A stretch of DNA of 64,000 nucleotides from an uncultured Clostridium sp. (GTDB lineage: Bacteria; Bacillota; Clostridia; Lachnospirales; Lachnospiraceae). Positions within the stretch are counted from its first letter, which is position 1. Every line of letters begins with the position of its first letter. The stretch spans positions 70,929 to 134,928 of the forward strand of contig UQMJ01000005.1 in NCBI GenBank assembly GCA_900542035.1, read 5' to 3'. The notes below the pieces were generated by a model. That model saw only the letters and a program-made list of their open reading frames with translations. It made no database searches and was not told where the DNA came from. Positions 56,447 to 63,804 of this stretch are shown here, piece after piece. The translations under genes and the position numbers were made by a program.

Positions 56447-58609
56447 ATGGACGAGACAAAATTAAACGATAGAAAAGCGATATTGACCGCCTTATTTGAG
56501 GATAAGGCATATGTGCCGATGAAGGCAAAAGAACTGGCAATGTTATTAAACATTCCCAAAAGCCAGAGGGGAGAGCTTCAGGAAGTGCTGGATCTTCTGG
56601 TGGCAGAGGGAAAAGCGGGATTATCGAAAAAAGGAAAATACGGAAAGCCGGAGACGTTTTCCGTACAGGGACTGTTTTCCGGACATCCCAGAGGATTTGG
56701 CTTTGTGACAGTAGAGGGCAGGGATCAGGACGTCTTTATTCCAGAGGAAAAGACAGGCGGCGCTCTTCATGGAGACAAGGTACAGGTTGTCATCGAACAG
56801 GAACGTTCCGGAAAACGGGCAGAAGGAGCGGTTATCCGTATTTTGGAACACGCCAATACCTGTGTCATTGGTTATTACCAGAAGAATAAAAATTTTGGCT
56901 TTGTAATACCGGATAATCAGAAAATTTCCCAGGATATTTTTATCCCTCAGGGAAAGGATATGGGTGCAGTAACCGGACATAAAGTAGTGGCATCCATTAC
57001 GGATTTCGGCGGAGCAAGAAGAAGTCCGGAAGGAGAAATTGTAGAGATTATCGGCCACGTCAACGACCCTGGAACCGATATTTTATCGATTGTCCGCGCT
57101 TATGGACTGCCGGAAGAATTTCCAGACGAGGTAATGGAAGAAATATCCTATATTCCGGATGAAGTAGACGAAGCAGACAAAAAAGGCCGTCTGGACCTGC
57201 GGGATTTACAGATGGTTACCATTGACGGGGAAGATGCGAAAGATTTAGATGATGCGGTCAGTCTCAGCAAAGAAGATGGAATCTACCATCTGGGAGTTCA
57301 TATCGCCGATGTCAGCCATTATGTAAAAGAATACAGTCCCCTGGATCAGGAAGCGTTCAAGCGGGGAACCAGTGTGTATCTGGTGGATCGGGTGATTCCC
57401 ATGCTGCCTCATAAATTGAGCAACGGCATCTGTTCCCTAAATGAGGGCTGCGATCGTCTGGCGCTAAGCTGCCTGATGGATATTGATGAAAAGGGAACGG
57501 TTTTAGGACACCGGATTGCGGAAACCCTGATTCGGGTAGACAAACGGATGACCTATACATCGGTCAATAAAATCGTTTCCGAAGAGGATGAAGAAGAGAA
57601 AAAGGCCTATGAAGAACTGGTTCCCATGTTTCATCTGATGAAAGAATTGTCCGGTATTTTACGGAAAAAAAGAGGGAAGAGAGGCGCCATTGACTTTGAA
57701 TTTCCGGAGAGCAAAATCATCCTGGACGACAGGGGAAAACCATTGGAAATCAAGCCCTATGAGCGGAATACAGCCACAAAGATGATTGAAGATTTTATGC
57801 TGGTAGCCAATGAAACGGTAGCGGAAGATTTCTTCTGGCAGCAGCTTCCGTTCTTGTACCGGACCCATGACAATCCGGATCCGGAAAAGATGAAGCAGCT
57901 TTCTACTTTTATCCATAATTTCGGACTTTTTCTCCGCACTTCCCAGGGAGAAATCCATCCAAAAGAGATTCAGAAACTGTTGGAAAAGACAGATGGAACG
58001 CCGGAAGAGACTTTGATTAGCCGTCTGACCCTGCGTTCTATGAAGCAGGCAAAATATACTACGGAGTGCACCGGACATTTTGGCCTGGCCGCCAAGTATT
58101 ACACCCACTTTACTTCTCCAATCAGACGGTATCCGGATCTTCAGATTCACCGGATTATCAAGGAAAATTTAAGAGCAGGACTGGGAGAAAAGCGAATTGC
58201 CCATTACGACCGGATTTTGCCGGAAGTAGCGGTAAAAACTTCCGCACTGGAAAGAAGGGCGGACGAGGCTGAGCGGGAGACGGAAAAGCTGAAAAAATGC
58301 GAGTATATGTCCCGCCATATAGGAGAAACGTTTGACGGAGTCATTTCCGGAGTGACCAACTGGGGGCTTTACGTGGAACTTCCCAATACGGTAGAAGGCA
58401 TGATCCGGATGAATACGCTGGATGATGACTACTATATTTTTGATGAACAGCGCTACGAATTAGTTGGGGAAATGACCAAAAGGACCTTTAAGCTGGGGCA
58501 GCCTATCCGGATTCAGGTACTTTCTACGGACAGGCTGTTAAAAACCATTGATTTTATTCCTGCAAAAGACGAAGAAACGGAGGAATACGGATTTGAAAGA
58601 CGCAATTAA
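56447..58609 (+). CDS. rnr: Ribonuclease R
   Basis: The 720-residue exoribonuclease has an N-terminal winged helix (MKAKELAMLLNIPKSQRGELQEVL), two cold-shock domains (HPRGFGFVTVEGRDQDVFIP and KNFGFVIPDN), the RNB catalytic domain with VTIDGEDAKDLDDAVSL containing the metal-binding Asp residues, and a C-terminal S1 domain (FDGVISGVTNWGLYVEL). It degrades structured RNA 3' to 5' and works with tmRNA/SmpB in clearing faulty mRNA. ATG 56447 follows AGAGGAAGC; earlier in-frame ATGs at 56369 and 56420 have weaker sites. Its end overlaps smpB by 17 bases. Confidence 0.96.
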   Translation: MDETKLNDRKAILTALFEDKAYVPMKAKELAMLLNIPKSQRGELQEVLDLLVAEGKAGLSKKGKYGKPETFSVQGLFSGHPRGFGFVTVEGRDQDVFIPEEKTGGALHGDKVQVVIEQERSGKRAEGAVIRILEHANTCVIGYYQKNKNFGFVIPDNQKISQDIFIPQGKDMGAVTGHKVVASITDFGGARRSPEGEIVEIIGHVNDPGTDILSIVRAYGLPEEFPDEVMEEISYIPDEVDEADKKGRLDLRDLQMVTIDGEDAKDLDDAVSLSKEDGIYHLGVHIADVSHYVKEYSPLDQEAFKRGTSVYLVDRVIPMLPHKLSNGICSLNEGCDRLALSCLMDIDEKGTVLGHRIAETLIRVDKRMTYTSVNKIVSEEDEEEKKAYEELVPMFHLMKELSGILRKKRGKRGAIDFEFPESKIILDDRGKPLEIKPYERNTATKMIEDFMLVANETVAEDFFWQQLPFLYRTHDNPDPEKMKQLSTFIHNFGLFLRTSQGEIHPKEIQKLLEKTDGTPEETLISRLTLRSMKQAKYTTECTGHFGLAAKYYTHFTSPIRRYPDLQIHRIIKENLRAGLGEKRIAHYDRILPEVAVKTSALERRADEAERETEKLKKCEYMSRHIGETFDGVISGVTNWGLYVELPNTVEGMIRMNTLDDDYYIFDEQRYELVGEMTKRTFKLGQPIRIQVLSTDRLLKTIDFIPAKDEETEEYGFERRN

Positions 58610-59057
58610 ATTAATAGCCAATAACAAAAAAGCGTATCACGATTATTTTATTGATGATAAATACGAGACCGGAATTGAACTTTTTGGTACGGAGGTAAAG
58701 TCCATCCGCATGGGAAAGTGCAGCATTAAAGAAGCGTTTGTCCGGATTCAGAACGGAGAGGTTTATATTTATGGAATGCACGTCAACCCTTACGAAAAGG
58801 GAAATATTTTTAATAAAGATCCTTTGCGTCCAAGAAAACTTTTGATGCACAAAGCAGAAATTAATAAACTGACTGGAAAAATTGCAGAAAAAGGCTTTAC
58901 CTTAGTACCTCTGCAGGTATATTTGAAAGGGAGCCTGGTAAAGGTGGAAATTGGTCTGGCCAGAGGTAAAAAACTCTACGACAAGCGGGAGGATATTGCC
59001 AAAAAGGATCAGAGACGGGAACTGGAACGGGAGTTTAAAGTAAAAAATCTGTATTAG
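58593..59057 (+). CDS. smpB: SsrA (tmRNA)-binding protein
   Basis: The 154-residue protein has the SmpB barrel: NKKAYHDYFIDDKYETGIELFGTEVKSIR, GEVYIYGMHVNPY, a basic C-terminal tail (KREDIAKKDQRRELEREFK). It delivers tmRNA to stalled ribosomes. TTG 58593 is chosen because GGAGGAATACGGA lies just before it and it yields the family start KDAIKLIANNKKA. The overlap with rnr suggests coupling. The tmRNA gene ssrA is not found next to it in this window. Confidence 0.94.
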   Translation: MKDAIKLIANNKKAYHDYFIDDKYETGIELFGTEVKSIRMGKCSIKEAFVRIQNGEVYIYGMHVNPYEKGNIFNKDPLRPRKLLMHKAEINKLTGKIAEKGFTLVPLQVYLKGSLVKVEIGLARGKKLYDKREDIAKKDQRRELEREFKVKNLY

Positions 59058-59120
59058 CATCCGTGTACAGGCGCGTCATCTGGACGTTTCTGACCGTATT
59101 GCCCCCTGTACACGGATGCT
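59056..59120 (+). repeat. Large perfect inverted repeat after smpB
   Basis: A perfect 16-bp stem (AGCATCCGTGTACAGG at 59056-59071 with 59105-59120) surrounds a 33-base loop that may fold further (GTCA/TGAC). It starts within the smpB stop codon and has no T run. A normal terminator follows separately at 59134. It may protect the mRNA end or be a mobile palindromic element. Confidence 0.8.
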
Positions 59121-59133
59121 AGGAAACAAGTTT

Positions 59134-59161
59134 GGCAGGGCTTAGAGGCCCTGCCATTTTC
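59134..59161 (+). terminator. Terminator of secG-rnr-smpB
   Basis: GGCAGGGC (59134-59141) with GCCCTGCC (59148-59155), then ATTTTCT. The opposite direction lacks a T run, so it mainly serves the plus strand. Confidence 0.7.
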
Positions 59162-59186
59162 TATACAGTTTCTGGCTGTTTCAATG

Positions 59187-59492
59187 TTATAACATTGCCA
59201 AAATCTGGGATTTTGATTTTGCTCCGGCAGAATGGTTGACAATTTTGCCGTTTTTCATAACCATCAGAGTCGGAATGCTCATAATCTGGAACTGGGCAGC
59301 CAGTTCTTCCTGCTCATCTACGTTAATCTTTCCGACTTTAATATCAGTGCGTTCGTTGGCGATTTCTTCAATAACCGGACTGACCATACGGCAGGGGCCG
59401 CACCAGCTTGCCCAGAAATCTAATAAAACCGGTCGGTCGGAATGTAATACTTCTTCCTGAAAATTATCTTTGTGAATGGTAATTGCTGACAT
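59187..59492 (-). CDS. trxA: Thioredoxin
   Basis: The 101-residue protein is a typical thioredoxin: LLDFWASWCGPCRMVSPV with the redox pair Cys31-Cys34, KINVDEQEELAAQF, and the cis-Pro loop SIPTLMVMKNG. It reduces protein disulfides in the cytoplasm. AAAGGAGG precedes the ATG on the minus strand. It is the last gene of a redox operon (ferredoxin, membrane Fe-S protein, dehydrogenase, thioredoxin) and lies 33 bases after the dehydrogenase gene. Confidence 0.96.
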   Translation of the reverse strand: MSAITIHKDNFQEEVLHSDRPVLLDFWASWCGPCRMVSPVIEEIANERTDIKVGKINVDEQEELAAQFQIMSIPTLMVMKNGKIVNHSAGAKSKSQILAML

Positions 59493-59525
59493 AATAATAC
59501 CTCCTTTAATAGAAAATGATTCGCA

Positions 59526-60272
59526 TCAGGTTCTGGCCATGCCGTCTACGCTTAATACAACGCCTGTAATATAAGACGCTTCCTCGGATGCAAGAAAAAC
59601 AAAAGCATTGGCAATATCTTCCGGCTGACCGAGACGGCGTAGAGGGATTTGGCGGATAAGCGGCTCAATCACTTCTTTTGGCACCGCTTTCATCATATCG
59701 GTAGCAGTAATGCCAGGAGCGACTGCATTGACGCGGATTCCTTTTGGTCCTAATTCCCTGGCAAGAGAAACGGTAAGTCCATTGACTGCAAATTTCGATG
59801 CAGGGTAGGCAAAGCCGGTTGGCTGTCCGGAAATGCTGACCATAGAGGAAGTGGAAAGAATCACGCCTTTTCCTCTGGCAATCATGCATTCGCTGGCAGC
59901 GCGGGTGGCATTAAAAACGCCTTTTACATTTAAATCCATTACTTTGTCGTACATTTCTTCCGTATATTCTGTAAATGGAGTGCTTTCGGAAATCCCCGCA
60001 TTGTTGACCAGAATATCAATACAGCCGTATTGTTTGGCAGCGGCTTCAAAAGACTCTCTTACAGACGCCAGACTGGCCAGATTCGGGCTGATGCCAGCAA
60101 CTGTTTTGTCTGGATATTTTTCCTTTAACTGTGCGACAGCCTTATCTGCAGATTCCTGGGAGCTGGCAGTCAGGATGACCGTGGCTCCTTCTTGTAAAAA
60201 TTTGTCTGCGGTGGCAAATCCGATTCCACGGCTTCCTCCTGTAATAATTGCAACTTTATTTTCTAATCTCAT
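59526..60272 (-). CDS. Short-chain dehydrogenase/reductase (FabG/BaiA-like)
   Basis: The 248-residue classical SDR has the cofactor motif TGGSRGIG (11-18), NNAG (90-93) and the catalytic Ser143, Tyr156 and Lys160 (YPASK). It ends SYITGVVLSVDGMART. Sequence features such as AQLKEKYP followed by V.G..P.L resemble BaiA-type hydroxysteroid dehydrogenases of gut Clostridia, but FabG-like 3-oxoacyl reductases share the same core, so the substrate is open. It is placed between membrane Fe-S protein and thioredoxin genes, an unusual context for FabG. The start has AGGAGG-like GGAGGATTTTCC upstream. Confidence 0.88.
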   Translation of the reverse strand: MRLENKVAIITGGSRGIGFATADKFLQEGATVILTASSQESADKAVAQLKEKYPDKTVAGISPNLASLASVRESFEAAAKQYGCIDILVNNAGISESTPFTEYTEEMYDKVMDLNVKGVFNATRAASECMIARGKGVILSTSSMVSISGQPTGFAYPASKFAVNGLTVSLARELGPKGIRVNAVAPGITATDMMKAVPKEVIEPLIRQIPLRRLGQPEDIANAFVFLASEEASYITGVVLSVDGMART

Positions 60273-60287
60273 GGAAAATCCTCCTGT

Positions 60288-60857
60288 TTAATGTTGTTTT
60301 GCTTTGCAGATGAGCTGGGGCATAGTCCCCATAGGACAGTATACGCACCAGCTGCGGGGTTTATATAAAATCATAGTAATCAGTCCAAGTATGGTGGAAG
60401 TCAGCATGACGCTATAAAATCCAAAGGCAAACTGGGCAACGCCTGGATGAAAAAGAGTTCCATGGTAAGCCCATCTCCAGGGGAGTTTAAATGTCCAGAG
60501 CAGAGTGACTGCCTGTTTTAAATCCTGAGCTCCGGAAAATACCAGATAGGTATTCCACAGCATCTGAAAAAACATGATAAAAAAGAAAACCAGAAATCCG
60601 TAGCGGAACCAGGACTGCTTCATCCATTTTGGAATCTCTTTTTTTCGGGAAAGTCCAAACCGGCCGCCTAACAGCCCCAATAACTGGCCTCTTCCGCAGT
60701 AGCGGTTGCAGTACCCTTTGCTTCCTGTTGTAAGGGAAATGATTAACGGAATAAAGAAACACAACAGGCCAAGCCATGCAAAGAGAATGTTAAAAAATCC
60801 CAGCATCAGATAAGTAAGGGATAAAATCCAAAGATAATCGTACCAGTGCTTTTTCAT
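60288..60857 (-). CDS. Membrane 4Fe-4S protein (NapH/RnfB-like polyferredoxin type)
   Basis: The 189-residue protein has about four helices and two Fe-S type motifs on the same side: CNRYCGRGQLLGLLG and CVYCPMGTMPQ, as in membrane polyferredoxins of the NapH/YccM type but shorter. It may pass electrons between the ferredoxin encoded upstream and a membrane or quinone-like partner. Its start overlaps the end of the ferredoxin gene by four bases on the minus strand, and the dehydrogenase gene follows after 15 bases. The partner is not known. Confidence 0.82.
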   Translation of the reverse strand: MKKHWYDYLWILSLTYLMLGFFNILFAWLGLLCFFIPLIISLTTGSKGYCNRYCGRGQLLGLLGGRFGLSRKKEIPKWMKQSWFRYGFLVFFFIMFFQMLWNTYLVFSGAQDLKQAVTLLWTFKLPWRWAYHGTLFHPGVAQFAFGFYSVMLTSTILGLITMILYKPRSWCVYCPMGTMPQLICKAKQH

Positions 60858-61066
60858 GCCAATACCTCCTGAATTTCAATCACAGATGCCGGACATTCGG
60901 CTTCACATTTCCTGCATCCAACGCATTTTTCAAAGTCTACAGATGCGTGGATGCCTTTCCAGATGGTAATAGCAGTTCTGGGACACACCTTTACACAACA
61001 GCCGCAGGCTACACATTCCTCAGTATGGACAAATGCCCGTCTTTTTCTTCCAAGTTTCTTTTCCAA
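60854..61066 (-). CDS. Ferredoxin, 2[4Fe-4S]
   Basis: The 70-residue protein holds two clusters: CVACGCCVKVCPRTAI and CVGCRKCEAECPASVI. Electron carrier, cytoplasmic. TTG 61066 is chosen because GGAGG lies seven bases before it on the minus strand; the frame opens earlier (61138) but that part has no family text. A basic N-terminal stretch (EKKLGRKRRAF) precedes the first cluster. It is the first gene of the redox operon. Confidence 0.9.
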   Translation of the reverse strand: MEKKLGRKRRAFVHTEECVACGCCVKVCPRTAITIWKGIHASVDFEKCVGCRKCEAECPASVIEIQEVLA

Positions 61067-61128
61067 AACAGAACCTCCCGAATTTGATGGTTTTAGGATA
61101 CCATAGAGAAGAAAAAAGTTCTGTGATA

Positions 61129-61147
61129 TTGTTACCAAAGTTCACAA
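61129..61147. promoter_or_regulatory. Weak Rex-like site
   Basis: TTGTTAC and TTCACAA are separated by five bases, one more than the Rex consensus permits. It lies upstream of the ferredoxin gene, where NADH/NAD+ control would make sense. Low support. Confidence 0.25.
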
Positions 61148-61163
61148 ATTCTTCACAAAATAA

Positions 61164-61190
61164 TTAGCACTCACTACTTGACAGTGCTAA
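61164..61190 (+). promoter_or_regulatory. CIRCE element (HrcA operator)
   Basis: TTAGCACTC (61164-61172), nine bases, then CAGTGCTAA (61182-61190): one mismatch to the canonical TTAGCACTC-N9-GAGTGCTAA. It overlaps the -35 box of hsp20, so HrcA should repress it until heat or protein stress. Confidence 0.95.
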
Positions 61191-61206
61191 CAATACGTGA
61201 TATAAC
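61178..61206 (+). promoter_or_regulatory. Promoter of hsp20
   Basis: TTGACA (61178-61183), 17 bases and TATAAC (61201-61206), within and after the CIRCE element. Confidence 0.88.
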
Positions 61207-61327
61207 GTAGTCAGAACAAAGGAAAGGAAACAAAAACAAGAAAAAAGAAAGAATTTTGTGAGTTCCCCGAAACATCCCAGTTCCAAAGAAACAAGGTAAA
61301 AGTACATAGAAAAAGGAGAGATGATTT

Positions 61328-61789
61328 ATGTTAATGCCTAGTATTTTTGGAGAAAATATGTTTGATGATTTTATGAAAGATTTCCCATTCTTTGATGACA
61401 GCGCCATGAGAAACACAGAGAAAAAGCTGTATGGCCACCATGCAAAAAACATGATGAAAACGGATATTAAGGAAACAAGCGACGGCTATGTGCTGGAGAT
61501 GGATCTTCCTGGATTTGCCAAAGAAGAAGTACAGGCATCCTTAGAAAACGGCTATCTGACGATCAGCGCTGCAAAAGGTCTGGACAAGGATGAACAAGAG
61601 AAAGAAAGCGGAAGATACATCCGCAGGGAGCGCTATGCCGGCGCTTGTGAACGTACCTTCTATGTAGGAGAAGACGTAACCGAAGAAGATATTAAAGGCG
61701 AGTTTAAACATGGCATTTTGAAATTGTTTATCCCGAAGAAGGAAGCCAAACCTGCTGTTGAGCAGAAGAAATATATTTCTATTGAATGA
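61328..61789 (+). CDS. Small heat-shock protein (Hsp20/alpha-crystallin)
   Basis: The 153-residue chaperone has an N-terminal part rich in Phe/Met (MLMPSIFGENMFDDFMKDFPFFDD), the alpha-crystallin domain (about 45-140: KTDIKETSDGYVLEMDLPGFAKEEVQASLENGYLTI, FKHGILKLFIPKK) and a short tail with the C-terminal YISIE motif. It holds unfolding proteins in oligomers. AAAAGGAGAG precedes the ATG. The 120-base leader after the promoter is AG-rich with no clear fold. Regulated by HrcA through CIRCE. Confidence 0.95.
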   Translation: MLMPSIFGENMFDDFMKDFPFFDDSAMRNTEKKLYGHHAKNMMKTDIKETSDGYVLEMDLPGFAKEEVQASLENGYLTISAAKGLDKDEQEKESGRYIRRERYAGACERTFYVGEDVTEEDIKGEFKHGILKLFIPKKEAKPAVEQKKYISIE

Positions 61790-61841
61790 ATTTAAAGCTG
61801 TAAAAAGCCTTTCAATACAAGAAAATACGACGAAATGAAAG

Positions 61842-61874
61842 AAAAATGGAGCAGGTTTGCCTGCTCCATTTTTT
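61842..61874 (+). terminator. Terminator after hsp20
   Basis: AAAAATGGAGCAGG (61842-61855) pairs perfectly with CCTGCTCCATTTTT (61860-61873). Confidence 0.93.
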
Positions 61875-61902
61875 GATGGAAAAAACGTTTGTGTGATATA
61901 AT
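61873..61902 (+). promoter_or_regulatory. Promoter of the small accessory gene
   Basis: TTGATG (61873-61878), 18 bases and TATAAT (61897-61902), with an extended -10 TG. The core TGTGATATAATAA is repeated before the Fic gene. Confidence 0.65.
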
Positions 61903-61925
61903 AATTTTATAAGGGAGGTAAAAAT

Positions 61926-62204
61926 ATGGCGAAATATACAGATGATGAAATCAGAAATATGTCAAAGATTACATTGAAAATTGCCGGTGAGTATCTTGGA
62001 ATTTCTCCAATGGCTGTAGGAATTGGAATGAGGAATAATTTACTGCCGATTGGTTTTGCAGTACATAATGAAGAACGTGATCGCAGTCAATGGAGCGAGA
62101 GCTGGTCTTATCATATCGTCCCAGAGCGAATGATTGCCTATAAGTATGGAAGGATTTCTGAAATTCAGGTTCATAATATTGGCAAGTATCTGTTGCAGGT
62201 GTAG
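61926..62204 (+). CDS. Small helix-turn-helix-like accessory protein
   Basis: The 92-residue protein has no name I can give. Residues about 14-40 (ITLKIAGEYLGISPMAVGIGMRNNLLPIGFAV) look like the winged-helix start of excisionase/AlpA-type proteins, followed by SWSYHIVPERMIAYKYG. Similar proteins occur in mobile elements of gut Firmicutes. GGGAGG precedes the ATG. Its last ten codons run into the reading frame of the next gene, where they are read in another frame, so its own C terminus may have been lost at a deletion junction. Confidence 0.6.
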   Translation: MAKYTDDEIRNMSKITLKIAGEYLGISPMAVGIGMRNNLLPIGFAVHNEERDRSQWSESWSYHIVPERMIAYKYGRISEIQVHNIGKYLLQV

Positions 62205-63535
62205 CCAGGAAATATAATTTAAATTACGCAAAGTTAATTGCAAAGTGCAGAGAAGCAAAGATACCGTTTCCTTCTTCCGGATATTGGACAAGAAAAAGTC
62301 TGGGGAAAGATGTTAGTGGAGAAGCTGCTGTATTGCCTCCGGCAGATAACGAAAATGTAGAATTGCTTCTGGCAGAAGTAAAATTAGAGAAAAAAAAGAA
62401 AACAATATTAAGGGAACCTATAGAGGAACCGACTGCAGAAAAATCCGATGACGGTACTGAAGAAGATTTGAAAAAAGTGGCTGCTTTTAGGGAAGAAGAG
62501 GCAAAAGAAATTTTGGATGAAGACATCTCTGTCCCCATGATGGAAACTACGGAAGAAAGAAACGTTGATGATGCAGTTTTGCCATTTCTGGACAATACAG
62601 AAAAGAAACGTGTATTACAAACTGCTTCTGAGCTTGGTATCCGTGATAAAAAGAGGTTGCATGAACAGTTAATAAAATATAGAAATTCCATGAACGAATG
62701 GAAACGGAAAGAAAAAGAGACTCAGAATCAAAGAGGATATCATTCGCGATATAACAAAACGGATAATGAACCTGCATTTTTTAATGGAATATCAGAACAA
62801 TCACAGCAGAGAGCCTTTTTGATTTTAGATGCATTATTTTGTGCTGTAGAGGAACTGGGTGGAAAAGTGAATGCAGACCTTTCTATGCGTGTGATGGCGG
62901 ATACAGTAAGAATCCGAATTGCAGAAGGACAGGATAAGGTAAAACATGAGCTAACCAGACAAGAGGCTCGTGAACTGGTAGAATATAATGATCAGATAAA
63001 ATGGAATAAGTGGGCATCTAAGCCACAAATCCGAAAGTATGATTCTATCTATAATGGAAAGCTGCGTATTATTTTTGATAACGGCGAATACATCAAGGAT
63101 AGTGAAAAAGAAAAGTTGGAAGACCGATTGGGAGATATATTATTACGGTTATATGAAAAGTCGGACGAAGCTCGGATCCAAAGGGAACGTTTGGAAGAGC
63201 AACGGCGTAAGCAGGAAGAAGAAGCCAGACGGGAGGAAGAAATCCGAAAGCGAAAAGAAGAGGAAGTCAGAAGGACGAAGGAATTATTAAATCAGGCAGA
63301 GGATTATAAGATTGCTTGTGAAATCAGGCAGTACATAGCTGCGGTTACCCAACAAAAAGATATAACTCCGGAAGCTGCAGAGTGGATTGAATGGGCGAAA
63401 AAGAAAGCGGATTGGTATGATCCGATTATTGCAGCAGAAGATGAGTACCTAGGACGAAGAGCGCATTCGAAATCTAAAGAAGAAAAAGATTTAGATAAAA
63501 CGAATAGGGGGAGATACGGTATTTTGGGTTGGTAA
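62177..63535 (+). pseudogene. 5'-truncated conserved coiled-coil protein gene
   Basis: The frame opens right after a TAA at 62174 and has no ATG or GTG near its start; the first usable codon is TTG 62333. Upstream of that TTG, codons still read WQVSVAGVARKYNLNY and IPFPSSGYW in the same frame. This is the conserved N-terminal helix-turn-helix part of a family that continues with a Lys/Glu-rich coiled coil (about 62333 onward) and ends near EWIEWAKKKADWYDPI. The very N terminus is missing, so I read it as a gene broken by deletion. A start at TTG 62333 (400 residues) would remove the conserved domain. The role is unknown. Confidence 0.55.
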
Positions 63536-63662
63536 TACCCTAAGACCAATTGATGTTTCCATCAGTAAGGCAGACAACAGCGAAGTCGATGGAGAATACC
63601 GAAAGCGGCAAAATAAAAATACGATGCTTTATAAAGAATTGGAGTCATTGCCGACATTGTGA
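63495..63662 (+). pseudogene. Possible C-terminal coding remnant
   Basis: After a stop at 63492 this frame stays open for 55 codons (GGDTVFWVGNTLRPIDVS ... NTMLYKELESLP) to TGA 63660. It has no start or ribosome binding site and overlaps the end of the previous gene. The composition looks coding and may be the tail of a lost larger gene. Low support. Confidence 0.3.
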
Positions 63663-63668
63663 TATAAT
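63639..63668 (+). promoter_or_regulatory. Promoter of the Fic gene
   Basis: TTGGAG (63639-63644), 18 bases and TATAAT (63663-63668) with extended -10 TG. It shares TGTGATATAATAA with the promoter at 61892. Confidence 0.55.
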
Positions 63669-63681
63669 AACGAGGAAAGCA

Positions 63682-63704
63682 GCTGTCGTGCTTGCACGAA
63701 CAGC
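63682..63704 (+). promoter_or_regulatory. Hairpin in the Fic leader
   Basis: GCTGTCGTG pairs with CACG-A-ACAGC around CTTG, right after the predicted start. A second weak stem, CCATCGA with TCGAGATGG, lies around 63720-63744. The leader of about 130 bases is long for a simple gene; function unknown. Confidence 0.4.
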
Positions 63705-63804
63705 CATTTGACAAGAAAACCATCGAGACAATAGTCGAGATGGGATACTTATAACAATAGACTTGTGACTGAAAAGTAATCGCATGAAGAATGTGAGGTA
63801 AGCT

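Noticed and set aside
59058..59186. tmRNA gene expected near smpB
   Set aside because: No tRNA-like ends or tag-peptide frame are seen; only the inverted repeat and a terminator lie here.
59182..59197. Perfect 16-bp palindrome over the trxA stop codon
   Set aside because: About one such palindrome is expected by chance in 64 kb, and it has no promoter context.
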